Origin: Liolophura sinensis
Lineage: Eukaryota; Mollusca; Polyplacophora; Chitonida; Chitonidae
Direction: 5' to 3'
Length of the DNA stretch: 64,000 nt
Assembly (NCBI RefSeq): GCF_032854445.1
Contig: NC_088302.1
Location: 32,953,979-33,017,978, forward strand
Shown here: piece by piece, positions 37,405 through 49,100 of the stretch
How positions within the stretch are numbered: position 1 is the stretch's first letter
How the letters are laid out: each line of letters begins with the position of its first letter
Translations under genes and position numbers: made by a program
Notes under the pieces: generated by a model
Databases searched by the model: none
Seen by the model: the letters and a program-made list of their open reading frames with translations, nothing else
What the model was told of the DNA's origin: nothing

Positions 37405-38098
37405 AGTTTGTACGTAAATGTAGTTAAGAGACAGTGTGACAAATTTGCCAAGATACACGAGGCGATCACCAGGAGGTTGACGTAGTATACATATCATCTG
37501 AGAGGTAAGAAAAAAGAAAGAATGGAGAGTAAGACAGCTTGTTGAAATTCATTTTCCTGCAGAGTATATTATACAGTGATCATATTTCGCTAGGCGTGTA
37601 TGAAAATGCCTGTCACGCCTATTCAGTTGAAAGAATTGTGATTTTCAGAGTGTGTGTTGGTTGCACTTATTCTACTAGTCACAAATAATAGTCATACTGG
37701 AAAATCAAATGTCATCAATTAAAAAGTTTCATACGGTACTGTCTATCTTGAACTTCATGACCTAAAGCAATAGTGGTGTACATAATTCAGTCGGAAATTG
37801 CCCTGAAGTTTGTTGTTGTGGAGGGAGGTAAAAGTTGTCACAGTTATGGAGAGAAGCAGCCCAAATGTGTCAGATTTACGTTAAGGAAAACTGGCTGCTT
37901 TAGCTAATATTTTTTTATTGCGCAGTAATTGGCAGGTACCAACAACAAAGTGAAGTGGTTTTCTCCAGGTGCTCTGATTTCTTCCACCCATAAACCTGCC
38001 TGACAAATGAAAATTTTTTTCAGTACAGTTTTAAACACAAATGAAACAAATGAATGAAATATGTTTCATTTTACAGAGCACATACTGACTGATGACAG
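37405..38098 (+). promoter_or_regulatory. Probable promoter-proximal region and 5'UTR intron of the FASTK-family gene
   Basis: A strong donor (CTGAGAG|GTAAGA) at 37504/37505 and an acceptor (TTTCATTTTACAG) ending at 38076 would remove a 572-nt intron and place the leader 22 nt before the ATG at 38099. The transcription start and any TATA element cannot be assigned by eye. Confidence 0.35.
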
Positions 38099-41000
38099 AT
38101 GACCCTGTTGATGAAGTCATGCGGTTTGAAGTGCAGAGCTTCATCTGTGTGCAGAAGTTTTATAAGATTCACCCAGCCTAGCACACAAAAACCATGGTGC
38201 AGGGGAATTCATGAGTTGAGAACGAAAGAGAAAATGTGCATGAATACTTGGAGGGATCAATTAAGTCTTACGAGAGCCTTTGCCACTAGGCCTGCCAACG
38301 AGGAAAACATTTTGAGGGATGAAAGAAAGGCTGTGTGGAGAGATACCTCCATTAGGCGCCCTCATTCTGACCTCTACTTCCCAGAGGAAGAAAATGAACA
38401 TTTCCATTTGGTCCTGGAAAGAATGCCAGAATACAAAGACAAACTGATGTACGTTACAGCTTCAGCAGAGATTCCAGATGTTGGAGGAACAGAGGAGAGT
38501 TGTGGCAGTTTGCTTGCCATGAATGACCTGCCTACAGATATAGAGACTGAAATGTCCTTCCTAGAAAGACTTTCAAATTTGCCCCCAAGCGCGAAACATG
38601 GTCTGCTGCAGGATTCATGCTTTAAGTCTCTGTGCCTCTCAGCCTTGTCAAAAGTAGAAAATTTGTCTGATCAACAGTTCTTTAAAATGTTGCAAGTCCT
38701 GTCAAGGTTTGGATTTCGCAAAGCAATTCATGGTGAAGCCAGAACATTTCGTTTTTCTGTTCACAGCACGGTTATCAAAGAATGTGACAGGAGATATGAC
38801 AGGAACAACTGGAACCTTCAACAACTGTTCTTGGCAGCCGATTTCCACTTTGCCACAAGATGCAGTGCATTTCTCCGCTCCGGCAGTGTTGCTCATTTAC
38901 ACGACAGGATACAAACACAGTTGAAACATCTTTCAAAGACAGAATTAGTCTTATTTATGTATCATTGTGGTGTTTCAAGGCAAATAACTAAAAGTGCAGT
39001 TCCTCAGATCTTGGAGAAGGTCTTGGACCAGTTTGAAATGTTAAACTTTGAAGAATTAGCAATTATATGTATAGGATTGTTTAAGACCAACAATATTATT
39101 TACATGCCTCAATTCCTCACCAAACTGTCACAAAGAGTTCACCGGGACATGGCCACAGCAAGCCACTTGGCTTTGTCTGCTGTCTTCAAAACCCTGTGCA
39201 AATCTGCCAACAAAAATACTTCCAGGTATAATTCTGACTTTCAGGAGGTTTTGGTGTCTTTGCTGGACAAGTCCACAACAGTGTTACCAGATCTTCCATT
39301 TTCTACCTTTATTCACATTTTCCGCTTCTTCTTGGGTGTTCACTGGATGAGTGAAGCTTTTCTGGCAACTCTTGTTGAGACAGTTTTAAAGGATGAAGTC
39401 TCTAAGTGGAGAGTTAAAGAAATTTCGCGTTTCCTCTTCCATCTCTGCAATTTCACTTGTTTCTCCGGAGACCCTAAGTTTCAGAGGGTTATAGAAGTAC
39501 TCCTTGGAGAGTTTCGAGATCAACGTCGACGAAAGGAATTTCAGATGTTCCCAGAAAGCCTTTTGCAAGGCTTGGTTGGCCTTTCCTTTGTTGATGTTTA
39601 CGATGAAGAATTGACAGACTTTCTTTTTGGGAATGATTTTCAAGATCGTCTGTCAGCTCAGAGGAAAAGTAAATTATACATTTGTATAGAATAAGATACA
39701 AGTTAATATGAACATAATAAGTAAATTGATTGTCAAGTGAGCGCCGGGGACTGACTGAAAACCAACGTTTAAGCACTAATCCACAAAATACAGTTTTTGT
39801 TTCAGTTTTTTTCATGTATTTAAGGGCTTAAGATGTAAATTTGTAGTAACCTATATCACCGTTTTATTTTGTGTTTAGTTTCAGCGTCTTTTATTAAATA
39901 GACGTGTTGTCATTTCAGGTTTGCAAAAAGTCGACTTTATTCGAGACTTATTTCAGTTAGACAGAAGCCTGAAGATTGATCGCCCTGATTACCATGGCAA
40001 CCATCTCGCAACAACAGTCAAAAACATGTCTGATATTCCAATGGTAAGCGAAAATCAAATATGCATATGCAAGTCAAAAACTCCATTTCAGTTTTTCATT
40101 TTTTGTTAATATATGTTCTCCAGCAATTTCAAGGAATATTCAGCTGAAATTTAATGTGAAGATTATTTGATTTGTTAAGCTTATTTATAGGCTCATTTTA
40201 ATACAACATGATGCATTATGAAATTTGACTGTGTGATAAATTAAGTAAATTTGAGGGCTTAACTTAAAACAAACTCCTTGAATGTCCTTAAACAAAATCT
40301 AGGAAGAGCCTAGTCTTGCATTTGATTTAAAACATGTTAGGAAATGACCAAATTAAAGGTGTACATGTACATATATAAATGCATGAATAAGATTGTAGAT
40401 AAAATATGGAAGTCAATACGCAAGTAACAACTAGTATGAAAAACTAGTATGAAACGCCAACAACTGTGATATTACCCTTGGCCAGAATGGAATATAAGGT
40501 TGTATGTTGTAAGCTGCTTCATCTATTATATATTGTAGAACCCAACCAGGCAAGTTTCAAGGGTTAATAGTATCCGTGATGTCATTCTGAAGGAAGTGAT
40601 GTGTGAACTGGTCAGCCTACTGGGTGGTCAGGACTACCTCCGTGTTGGTCATTTACTTCCTCACTATCACACCACTGGTAAGTGTGTCAAAACTTGACCA
40701 TCTAACTGGTCACTGACTTGTCAGAACTATCTACGTGCACCTGTGGGTCATCTACTTCATCACTACCACACCACAGGTATGTGTATTAACACCAGACCAC
40801 CACACTGGTCAGTGGTCAGAACTACCTCTGTGCTGGTCATTTACTTCCTCACTACCACACCACTGGTAAGTGTGTCAAAACTTGACCATCTAACTGGTCA
40901 CTGACTTGTCAGAACTATCTACGTGCACCTGTGGGTCATCTACTCCATCACTACCACACCACAGGTATGTGTATTAACACCAGACCACCACACTGGTCAG

Positions 41001-44000
41001 TGGTCAGAACTACCTCCGTGCTGGTCATTTACTTCTTCACTATCACACCACTGGTAAGTGTGTCAAAACTTGACCGTCTAACTGGTCACTCGCTTGTTAG
41101 AACTATTTACATGCACCTGTACTCCCTCACTATCACACCACTGGTAAGTGTGTCAAAACTTGACCATCTAACTGGTCACTCGCTTGTTAGAACTATTTAC
41201 ATGCACCTGTGGGTCATCTACTCCATCACTACCACACCACACCAATATGTGTATTAACACCAGACCACCACACTGGTCAGTGGTCAGAACTACCTCCGTG
41301 CTGGTCATTTACTTCCTCACTACCACACCACAGGACTATTTCCCTGTTGATCTTTATCGACCCACAGATGGATTAAAATTTGACAAAGCTTATAGTACAA
41401 TACAGCAGTTGTTGCTCAAGGCTCTGTGAGTGAAGGATCAGAACAAGTTATTTGTATGACATCTACATATACACAAAGGGGTATACTCCTTGGTATCAGC
41501 GTAAGTTTAGCCAGGGGTGCATGCATGTGCTCTTGGTTTCCTATGTCCTACTTAGCAATTTTTCAGTCATGTGACAATGATGACGAGTCAATAGATGTGT
41601 GTCCATATACTGTTTCTTCATAGAGGGCGAGTCCATGGCATGCTGTCACTTAAATATCATGCTGGAGACACCAGACATGACACCCTCCCAGTCACATTTT
41701 ACTGACACCGACCAACCAAGCAACAAGTGAGGCAGTAACATGTAACTTTTTGAAACTCTTTGGTATGACCTGACCTGACTTTGAGGTGGACGAACTAACC
41801 ATTATGCCTCCTGAAACTCGGTGCATAAGTTTTGCAGATATAATAAATTCCACGATTCTCGTTAGTTGTTGGTTCTGTGCCATAACTGCTCCATGTATTG
41901 TCTCATTTAGATAAAATTTAATGTGCAGGTTCATTTTGTTGAACCACAGATCGAGTTTGAAAACCAGCTTGCACCTTTGGCATTATATAGAAACTCTCTG
42001 AATTTGCTAGCCCTTTTAAAAATGTATCGAATTTAGCACTGAGATATTGACTTCTCATTATAAAATGCCAAAATTGCAAAATTGACATGAATTGTAACCT
42101 CTGCCTTTGTATTCTTTTGTAGATATAGAAGTGAGGTTAGGTGAAGATGGGAAACCCATCCCTGTGCGAGAATGGACAACTTCAAGCACAACTGCACAAA
42201 CTTCACAACAACAACAACCTGGAAACCTTCATAAATTGTTAGTAGATCTCTCAGTTCTACAGAAACAGCAAAGGTGGGTAAATAAATCAAGCTTATTTTC
42301 AAATCTTAATAGAACATGTTTAACATGTTGTTGGATGTACAGATATTATAATTACTTGAATTTGTGTCACCTTAAATTGGTTTTACTTTCAGACCATCAG
42401 TGGTGATATTTTGCTGATCTCAAACTACTTGATCTATTACAAATCATTTCATTTCACTTTAAGTCCAGTGGTTTGCGAAGTTTGGCTGATCATGAGTGTG
42501 TGACTGTAGCAGCGTGGAGTTGCCCATGACGTTATACATTGACTTTGGAGAACGGCATTGGCTGCCGAGTTTGGCTAAAAATTTAAATATGAACATGGCT
42601 TAATACCAGGATGAGCTAATAGACTCGAACAACTGGGCCCAGAACTGGCAATCATGCTTATTTTTTTTTTTTTTTTTTTTTTGATTGTTATTTTGTGCCA
42701 TACTCCAAAATTTTCACTCATATGATAAGTACCTGGTTGGGATGGCTTCACTGTCACTAATGGGATGTTTGCCTGACCATGTGTATTTGTATGTATGCTG
42801 TTTGTATTTTAGGTCACGCTTAACAATTTTTCAGTTGTATAACGAAGAGTCTGTGGGTGTGTGTACATATACTGTGTCTTCTTGTGGCAGAGCCAGTCCG
42901 TTGAAGTGTCATGCTGAAAATGCCAGACATGACATCCCATTGTTGTCAGTCACATCACACCGACAGTGTTGACGTTTGGTTATCTCTCAATATCTGCCCT
43001 GCTTTCGCCTTCAAACTGAGTGTTCTGATGTTTAGCTGAACATCTAATTTTATTGTGCTGATTTCTCTTTCAGGCTGACAGTGTTGACGTTTGCTTATCT
43101 CCCAATATCTGCCCTGCTTTTGCTGTCAAACTGAGAGTTCTGATTTTTAGCTGGACGTCTAATTTTATTGCACTGTTTTCACTTACAGACTGGCATTGGT
43201 GATGTTTGGGCCCAACTGTTACCATGTGTACAGAGATAAGGGAGGTCACTCTTCCAAGCAACTCCTTGGTCTTCATCAGATGAAGCTTAGGCATCTGGCA
43301 TGCTCTGGTTTTACTAACATACAGGTCAGGCCATCTTCTGTGCACACTGATTGGTCATTTTGGTTGATAAAATATATTTTCTATTTGTGGTGTTTTTTTA
43401 CACTATTTTATATAGAACAGAAAACAAAGGGTAGCAGTTTGTTTAACAGCCAATTAAATATTCATGTTAAAGTCTGATGAATGTATTGCCTTGTGTGCAT
43501 TGAATATTGCTACAGATGTATCGTCACATTCAGGCCTCACCAATTCAAGTAGTTGTTATACAAGCAGAGTACTGTAAATCTTCAACCTTTGTCAACCACC
43601 AAAGCACTTTAAGTGAAATTTATGCATACAATTGTTATGAAAATAACAAGAAAAACTAAAAGTGAAAGCTTCATAAAACTGTGCAGATTATAGTTCTCTC
43701 AGAATGTTTCTAAATATTGGTCACTGAGGTGGTTGAAACGGTTGAAGAATTAGGGTACCAATGACGGAGGGTATAAGAGTAAAACTTTACCAGCAATATT
43801 TTCCTATTGAATACCTATTTACATGATGGGAAAACCTTAAAAAACAGGGAAATCATAAAAATATCAAGATCGGCAAAAACAAAAAGATGGATTTTTAGTT
43901 TTATTTTGATTTCATTTTAGGACTTTTCTGTGCCGGCTCACCTCTAAAACACAAAGAAAATTAGTGTTGCCTTATTAATCACAGTAATTTCTGACCCGCC

Positions 44001-44295
44001 CAACTCAATAATGTACTAGTATTTAGTTCTAGCAGAATGTTGTTGACATGAATCACTTCAATTTTTTTTTTTTGGTGAGTTTGTTGATACCACAGTAGTA
44101 CTTCAGTATTGCTGAAGTGGCGTTAAGCTTTAATCATTCTTTATGGCATAGTGCTTAATGTCCAAAACAATGGTATTGTGTGAATTGAGAATTTTTTCTC
44201 TTTTTGTTTTACAGATTCCTTATTTTGAATTTAATCAGGCCTCTGATCGTAGTAGCTACTTGAAACATAAACTCTTCGGGCAAGACTCCAGGTAG
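38099..44295 (+). CDS. FASTK-family mitochondrial RNA-processing protein (FASTKD-like), six exons, complete
   Basis: Exons 38099-39668, 39919-40043, 40539-40677, 42123-42273, 43189-43324 and 44215-44295 join with GT-AG introns and consistent phase into 733 codons plus a stop. Seen: the first ~38 residues are rich in Arg/Lys/Ser and lack acidic residues, as in a mitochondrial presequence. A long Leu-rich helical region follows. Exon 2 carries a FAST_2-like stretch (LQKVDFIRDLFQLDRSLKI). Exons 3-4 join as HLLPHYHTTDIEVRLGEDG. Exons 5-6 form a C-terminal RAP domain (about residues 662-725; VMFGPNCYHVYRDK, then HLACSGFTNIQ-IPYFEF). Known: FASTKD proteins bind and process mitochondrial transcripts, and RAP is a nuclease-like RNA-binding fold. 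The length is within the FASTKD1-5 range. The large first exon and the order of domains fit FASTKD5 or a sister, but I cannot fix the paralogue. Start: this ATG is the first in its frame, shortly after a probable 5'UTR splice acceptor at 38076. Introns 3 and 4 are distorted by tandem duplications. The gene converges on GON4L. Confidence 0.93.
40625..41335 (+). repeat. 188-bp higher-order tandem array derived from exon 3 and its 5' splice site
   Basis: The exon-3 end plus donor (CACACCACTG|GTAAGTG) recurs with GGTAAG at 40677, 40865, 41053 and 41143: spacings 188, 188 and 90. Each 188-bp unit holds two related halves of about 94 bp that resemble the last ~55 nt of exon 3. Donor-like GTAAGT or GTATGT is retained in most halves. 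Confidence 0.85.
41540..41720 (-). mobile_element. Family B-related SINE variant in intron 3 of the FASTK-family gene
   Basis: Contains GCAATTTTTCAGTCATGTGA, then TCATGCTGGAGACACCAGAC and CCAGTCACATTTTACTGACA. The order matches family B on the reverse strand but the body differs. A second copy lies in intron 4. Confidence 0.55.
42660..42725 (-). mobile_element. Poly-T tract and family A 3' fragment in intron 4
   Basis: About 22 consecutive T precede GATTGTTATTTTGTGCCATA, a match to the family A 3' end. Confidence 0.4.
42810..42970 (-). mobile_element. Family B-related SINE variant in intron 4 of the FASTK-family gene
   Basis: The same variant as at 41.54 kb: ACAATTTTTCAGTTGTATAA, then GTGTCATGCTGAAAATGCCA and a final part-match to GACATCCCATTG..CACATCACACC. 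It ends next to a tandemly duplicated splice-acceptor region. Confidence 0.55.
42960..43205 (+). repeat. 115-bp tandem duplication covering the acceptor of the RAP exon
   Basis: GACAGTGTTGACGTTTG occurs at about 42962 and 43077. The corresponding third position is the true start of exon 5 (TGGCATTGGTGATGTTTG at 43191). Each copy has a TGCTGATTTCTCTTTCAG- or CTGTTTTCACTTACAG-like acceptor, so there is a decoy acceptor ending at 43074. Confidence 0.8.
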
Positions 44296-44662
44296 TAAAG
44301 CAGAGAGGAGCGTATGTACTTGGTGGGTAATCATGTGTACAGTAACAAGGAACCTCTTAAAATTTTAGCATGTTTTATAGCACACATTTTACTTGAATAT
44401 AAAAGGCTCTGATGGTCCAATTATCACATTTGGTTTGTTTGTTTTTTTTATTCCATTTGTGCACAATGCTATACTCAGGACTTCACGGTATAGAAGACGG
44501 TGTATTTAACAGGCGGTACATATAACTGGGAATCTTTTCCACACGTGCCAAAGATTGTTACCATAAGTCAAATTAAGATCAAGGTTTCTCCAGTGATCTT
44601 TATTACAGACTGCCTTGCTGTTGACCACTGTTCAGCAAGAGTTGATATGTCAGTTACCAATA

Positions 44663-44930
44663 TTTTATTTATTTATTTGATTGGTATTTTGCGCCATACT
44701 CAAGAATATTTCACTTATATGACGGCGACCAGCATTATGGTGGGAGGAAACCGGGCAGAGCCTGGGGGAAACCCACGACCATCCGCAGGTTGCTGACAGA
44801 CCTTCCCACGTACGACCGGAGAGGAAGCCAGCATGAGCTGCTCTTGAACTCATAGCGACCGCATTGGTGAAAGGCTTCTGGGTTACTACGCCGCGCTAGC
44901 GCGCTAACCGACTGAGCCACAGAGGCCCCA
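44663..44930 (-). mobile_element. SINE family A, full length, with perfect 13-bp target-site duplication
   Basis: The complete reverse element runs from its (ATTT)n tail through the middle to CGACTGAGCCACAGAGGCCC. The direct repeat TCAGTTACCAATA flanks it at 44650-44662 and 44931-44943, giving an exact 268-bp insertion. It lies about 370 nt past the FASTK-family stop, probably in or near its 3'UTR. Confidence 0.9.
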
Positions 44931-45191
44931 TCAGTTACCAATAATTAAACTATTTATTTGAAGTCCAATTTTCACTTAGCTGTCAGCGTCATGGATGGAG
45001 GTAAGCGGAGTATGATGGAGGAAGAATCAGGTTGCCAGCTGGAATCCAGCTCTTGCTACCTTAGCTGCCTGACAGGAGCCTTGTCAGGCACTTGACAAAG
45101 GAAGTGGTTTTTCACTCGTGTTGCACAGTGAGTCAGGAGCCTCTCCCTAATGCAGTCAATGTAAGTTAATGTCCAGTTCTCAGAGTCACTG

Positions 45192-45513
45192 GCCACTATA
45201 GCACAGATGGTAGAGTGTCCACGGCAGGAGTGGTAGACCCAGAGTCAATCCTGGGTCGAGTCACACCTATGACTTTAAAAAAGAGGAAGTTGTAACTCCT
45301 GCGCTTGGCGTTCAGCATTAAGGGAATAGTGCAACCACTGGTTGACGGGTATCAGTATAATGGCTCGTGCGGGACGGCTTACTAGCCTTCGGTAAGTCGT
45401 CTTGGTGAAAATCCGTCCTGCAACAACGTGGCACATCACATACACTCTAAGGACTCCTCCGTTGTCATATGACTGAAAAATTGTTAAGTACGACATTAAA
45501 CCCCAAGCACTCA
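45192..45513 (+). mobile_element. SINE family B copy with head
   Basis: The head GCACAGATGGTAGAGTGTCC and B-box-like TGGGTCGAGTCAC are present, with the body and 3' module diverged. It lies in the spacer between the convergent FASTK-family and GON4L genes. Confidence 0.75.
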
Positions 45514-45544
45514 CCTCTCGGGGTCTCCGGTCTTATGTGGGACA

Positions 45545-45652
45545 GTGAGCCAGCCCCCCTATGGATGACTTTCCTTCCACCATTATGCTGGCCCCTATCA
45601 TATAAGTGAAATATTTGAACATGGTGTAAAAGTCCAATCAAATAAATAAATT
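45545..45652 (+). mobile_element. SINE family A, 3' fragment
   Basis: CCACCATTATGCTGGCCCCT, then ATCATATAAGTGAAATATTT and CAATCAAATAAATAAA, between the convergent genes. Confidence 0.55.
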
Positions 45653-45773
45653 TCCTCCATTCTTACAACCAAAATATGTCTTAAACTCCTCAGAACCTTG
45701 GCAAAACATTCTTTGCTCATTACACATTTAGACAAATTGGAACGAAATCTCCAGAATGTTTGACAAAGTCATG

Positions 45774-45779
45774 TTTATT
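45774..45779 (-). terminator. Possible GON4L poly(A) signal AATAAA
   Basis: This is an AATAAA on the minus strand about 410 nt past the GON4L stop. It lies in an AT palindrome that also reads AATAAA on the plus strand, so it could also serve the convergent FASTK-family transcript. Confidence 0.3.
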
Positions 45780-46184
45780 TAAATAAAACTACTGAGTAGC
45801 AATCGGCTTTAACAGCAGAAATGGTGGATGAGTATGGATTATGTACAAGTGTGAATGTGGAGGTGAGATGTACCAGTACTTGGACTAGAGGAACAAACCG
45901 TTGATCAGTTCAGACAGTTCTCAGCCTTGATGATAAGACCGGTGCAAGATGAAGACTTCTGATCAAACTGTTGATCAGTTCAGGCAGTTTTCAGCCTTGA
46001 TGATAAGACCAGTGCAAGATGATTACTTTTATCAAAATGTAAATATGTACACATTATACTGTAAGCAGTTAAGATTATTTTAATATAATGAAAAGCATGC
46101 GAGTATGCACGAGTTCAGCCGAGAATTTCATTCAAATCCAGACTTTGTCTTAAAAGATCAAGTAAAGTCTTATGTTGTGCTGGG

Positions 46185-49100
46185 TCAGGACCCAGCCTCC
46201 CCTGTACGTGCCCCACCCTGCTGCTGGCTCTTCATCAACAGGCTCATCAGCTCTCCAAACCTCTCCCGTACCTGGCAAGGGAAGTACATTGAGAAAGTCA
46301 ATATTTTCCACCCAAAAGAAAGATCATCAAATAAATGCAGTAGACAAAGAAAACAATAACAATTACAATAACCATTACACTTCCAATGACTTTTATGAAG
46401 AAATTATGTTTAAATTTACCTGTATTTGCAAAGCTGACTTCATACTCTTCATATATCATTTCCACAACAATATGAAGAGCAGTAAGCTACCCATTGACCA
46501 GCTACCTTTATCAACATATTACCTATTACAGTTTCGTGTATCTCTGAACGCTATTTCATATATTTCCTAAATTCTTGCTTATCTCATTTGCACAACAATA
46601 GGAAGAGCAGGACCATGCACTCAGTTGTTGACACAATCCATCATATAGATTCATGCATGTACACACAATCCTTACAGTGCGTATACCGCTCTCTGTGCTT
46701 TCTTTACATCACTGCCACCTCTAGAGAAGCTTGACCTTTGCATGTAGGCTAGCCTAGGCTTTGCCTCACCACTGGTGTCCTCAATTTAATCACCATTCAT
46801 ATATCAGTGTTTCAGGCCTTGGTTGGATTTATGATGTGTATACTTTAGATGACAGCAATGTGTATAAAATATCAGAAGCCTCAGCCTTGACCAAGATTTC
46901 TATACAAAATCTGCTCGTGGTAGGAATGAAGTAAAGCGAATGTAGAGAGTGACGCACACACTGTCAGGAGTATGGTATGTAAATTAAATGATGAAATAAA
47001 TACTATTATCTTATATGTTTTACTACAAGTCCAAAGTGGAAACTTGTCTGTAGCAGACACTTGAATACAAAACATCCCCACATGTTACTGTCCATTAAAC
47101 AACTACAATGAGTCACGAATTTTGTAATTTATGGTAATTAATATGAACACAGTACACATACATTAACGATGGAACATACCTCTCATGTTATCATAATCTA
47201 CACGTTTATAAAACCTGAGTTCAATACATGCAATACTTCTTAAGATACCACCCATAACATTTACTTTAATATTACCTTCCCTGTTATTACACACCATCAA
47301 AACTTGGAGAATGACATATGCTACAGGTGGGCTAACAAGCAGAATCTCCATTTGTAAACTGAACTTTGTTTATACAGACTAATACTTTAATAAGAGACAC
47401 ACCTGACCATTATAGACATGGGCAAAAACCACAGTTTAGCGGAAATATGTTACCTGTGTTTCTGTCCTGTCTGTTAACTGTTTAGCAATGCCCTGGAAGG
47501 TTGCATCGGAGGGACCTGTGCATTTACACATCTCCAGGATCAGGCGATCAGCAGCCCTGAAAAATACACACCACTTTCATTTTATACTTATTAACTTGAT
47601 TGATGTTTAAAGCTGTGATCAATAGTCCTTTCACTTATTAAAAGATGGGCACCCACCAGAAGATGTGCATATGGGAAAACCAGACTGCCCGGAGTATCCA
47701 TTAGGTCTGTGACTAACCTTCTGACTTACAGCCACAGTTGTATATGAGGAGAAAACCAGACTGCCCAGAGTATCCATCAGGTCTGCGAACAACCTTCTGA
47801 CTTACAGCCACAGTTGTATATGAGGAGAAAACCAGACTGCCCGGAAAATCCATTAGGTCTGTGACCAACCTTCTGACTTAAAGCCACAGTCATATATGAG
47901 GAGAAAACCAGACTGCCCGGAAAATCCATTAGGTCTGTGACCAACCTTCTGACTTAAAGCCACAGTCATGTATGAGGAGAAAACCAGACTGCCCAGAGTA
48001 TCCATCAGATCTGAGACCAACCTTCTGACTTACAGCCACAGTTGTATATGAGGAGAAAACCAGACTGCCCGGAAAATCCATTAGGTCTGTGACCAACCTT
48101 CTGACTTAAAGCCACAGTCATATATGAGGAGAAAACCAGACTGCCCGGAGTATCCATCAGGTCTGTGACCAACCCTCTTGACTTGCAGCCACAGTGGTAG
48201 GAGAAAACCAGAGTGCCCAGAGTAAGGTCCCTGAAGACATTCTGACATAAAGCCATGCTTGATTTTACTCTGCACCTTTACTGGCCAGGGGCTGATCATT
48301 CGGGCTTCAGCGGAATGAACCAGTGACAACCAAAGGTGACACTTACTGCAAGGCACAACACCTGGTAGTGTGCCTTTTTTCCAGTTACATCATTACCACA
48401 ATGGAGCCACACGTTAGTGCAAAATCATGCGGCCTATCTACAGCATGGCAGAGCTACCTATCAACCTTTTTTTACATGGCAGTATTTGTGTGTAAATAAA
48501 ACCGCCATAATACCACAATTTTTGCACAATTACATTTTGACCTAAAAATTCACCCTTGAATATAATCTAAAAGATTACTCTAATCTTGTTTACTTCTATA
48601 TTCTACAGGCTTTGTCGTGTTAAAATGAGAAGGTTGACCCTACTGTGCTGTAAGGCAAGGCTATGTGGCGAAGCAACAATATATCACACAATTTGCATAT
48701 TAATACTACTTCCCTGTGACAATGTACCAGCTAATCTGATCTAGGCTGAATGAAGAACATCAAACTACAAGAAAACACATTGGTTTGTTTGTGCTGTCAC
48801 ACTCCAATGCTTCTGTGCAACCGAAGTGTTCTAGGAGCACACATGCACCAAGTAGTGTGATGTATTGCAGGAAAGTACAATACAGTGCACAGATTTGGAC
48901 CACTTTGTTAAAGGCAAGGAGTTTTATGAGTTACATCTACATATGATAATTTATTATCATTACCACAATCCGATGAAACTTAATTTCTACAGTACTCACT
49001 TCGTCCATGTCGGTTCTTGTGTCCCTTGACTTGAATCTGGAATAGGATATGATGACAAGCCAGTCCTGGAAATGCTCTCGGCAGTTATCTCCCCTGGTTC

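Noticed and set aside
40931-41429. Plus-strand ORFs of 81-108 codons inside intron 3
   Set aside because: They are read-through of the exon-3-derived array; the coding exons on either side join directly without them.
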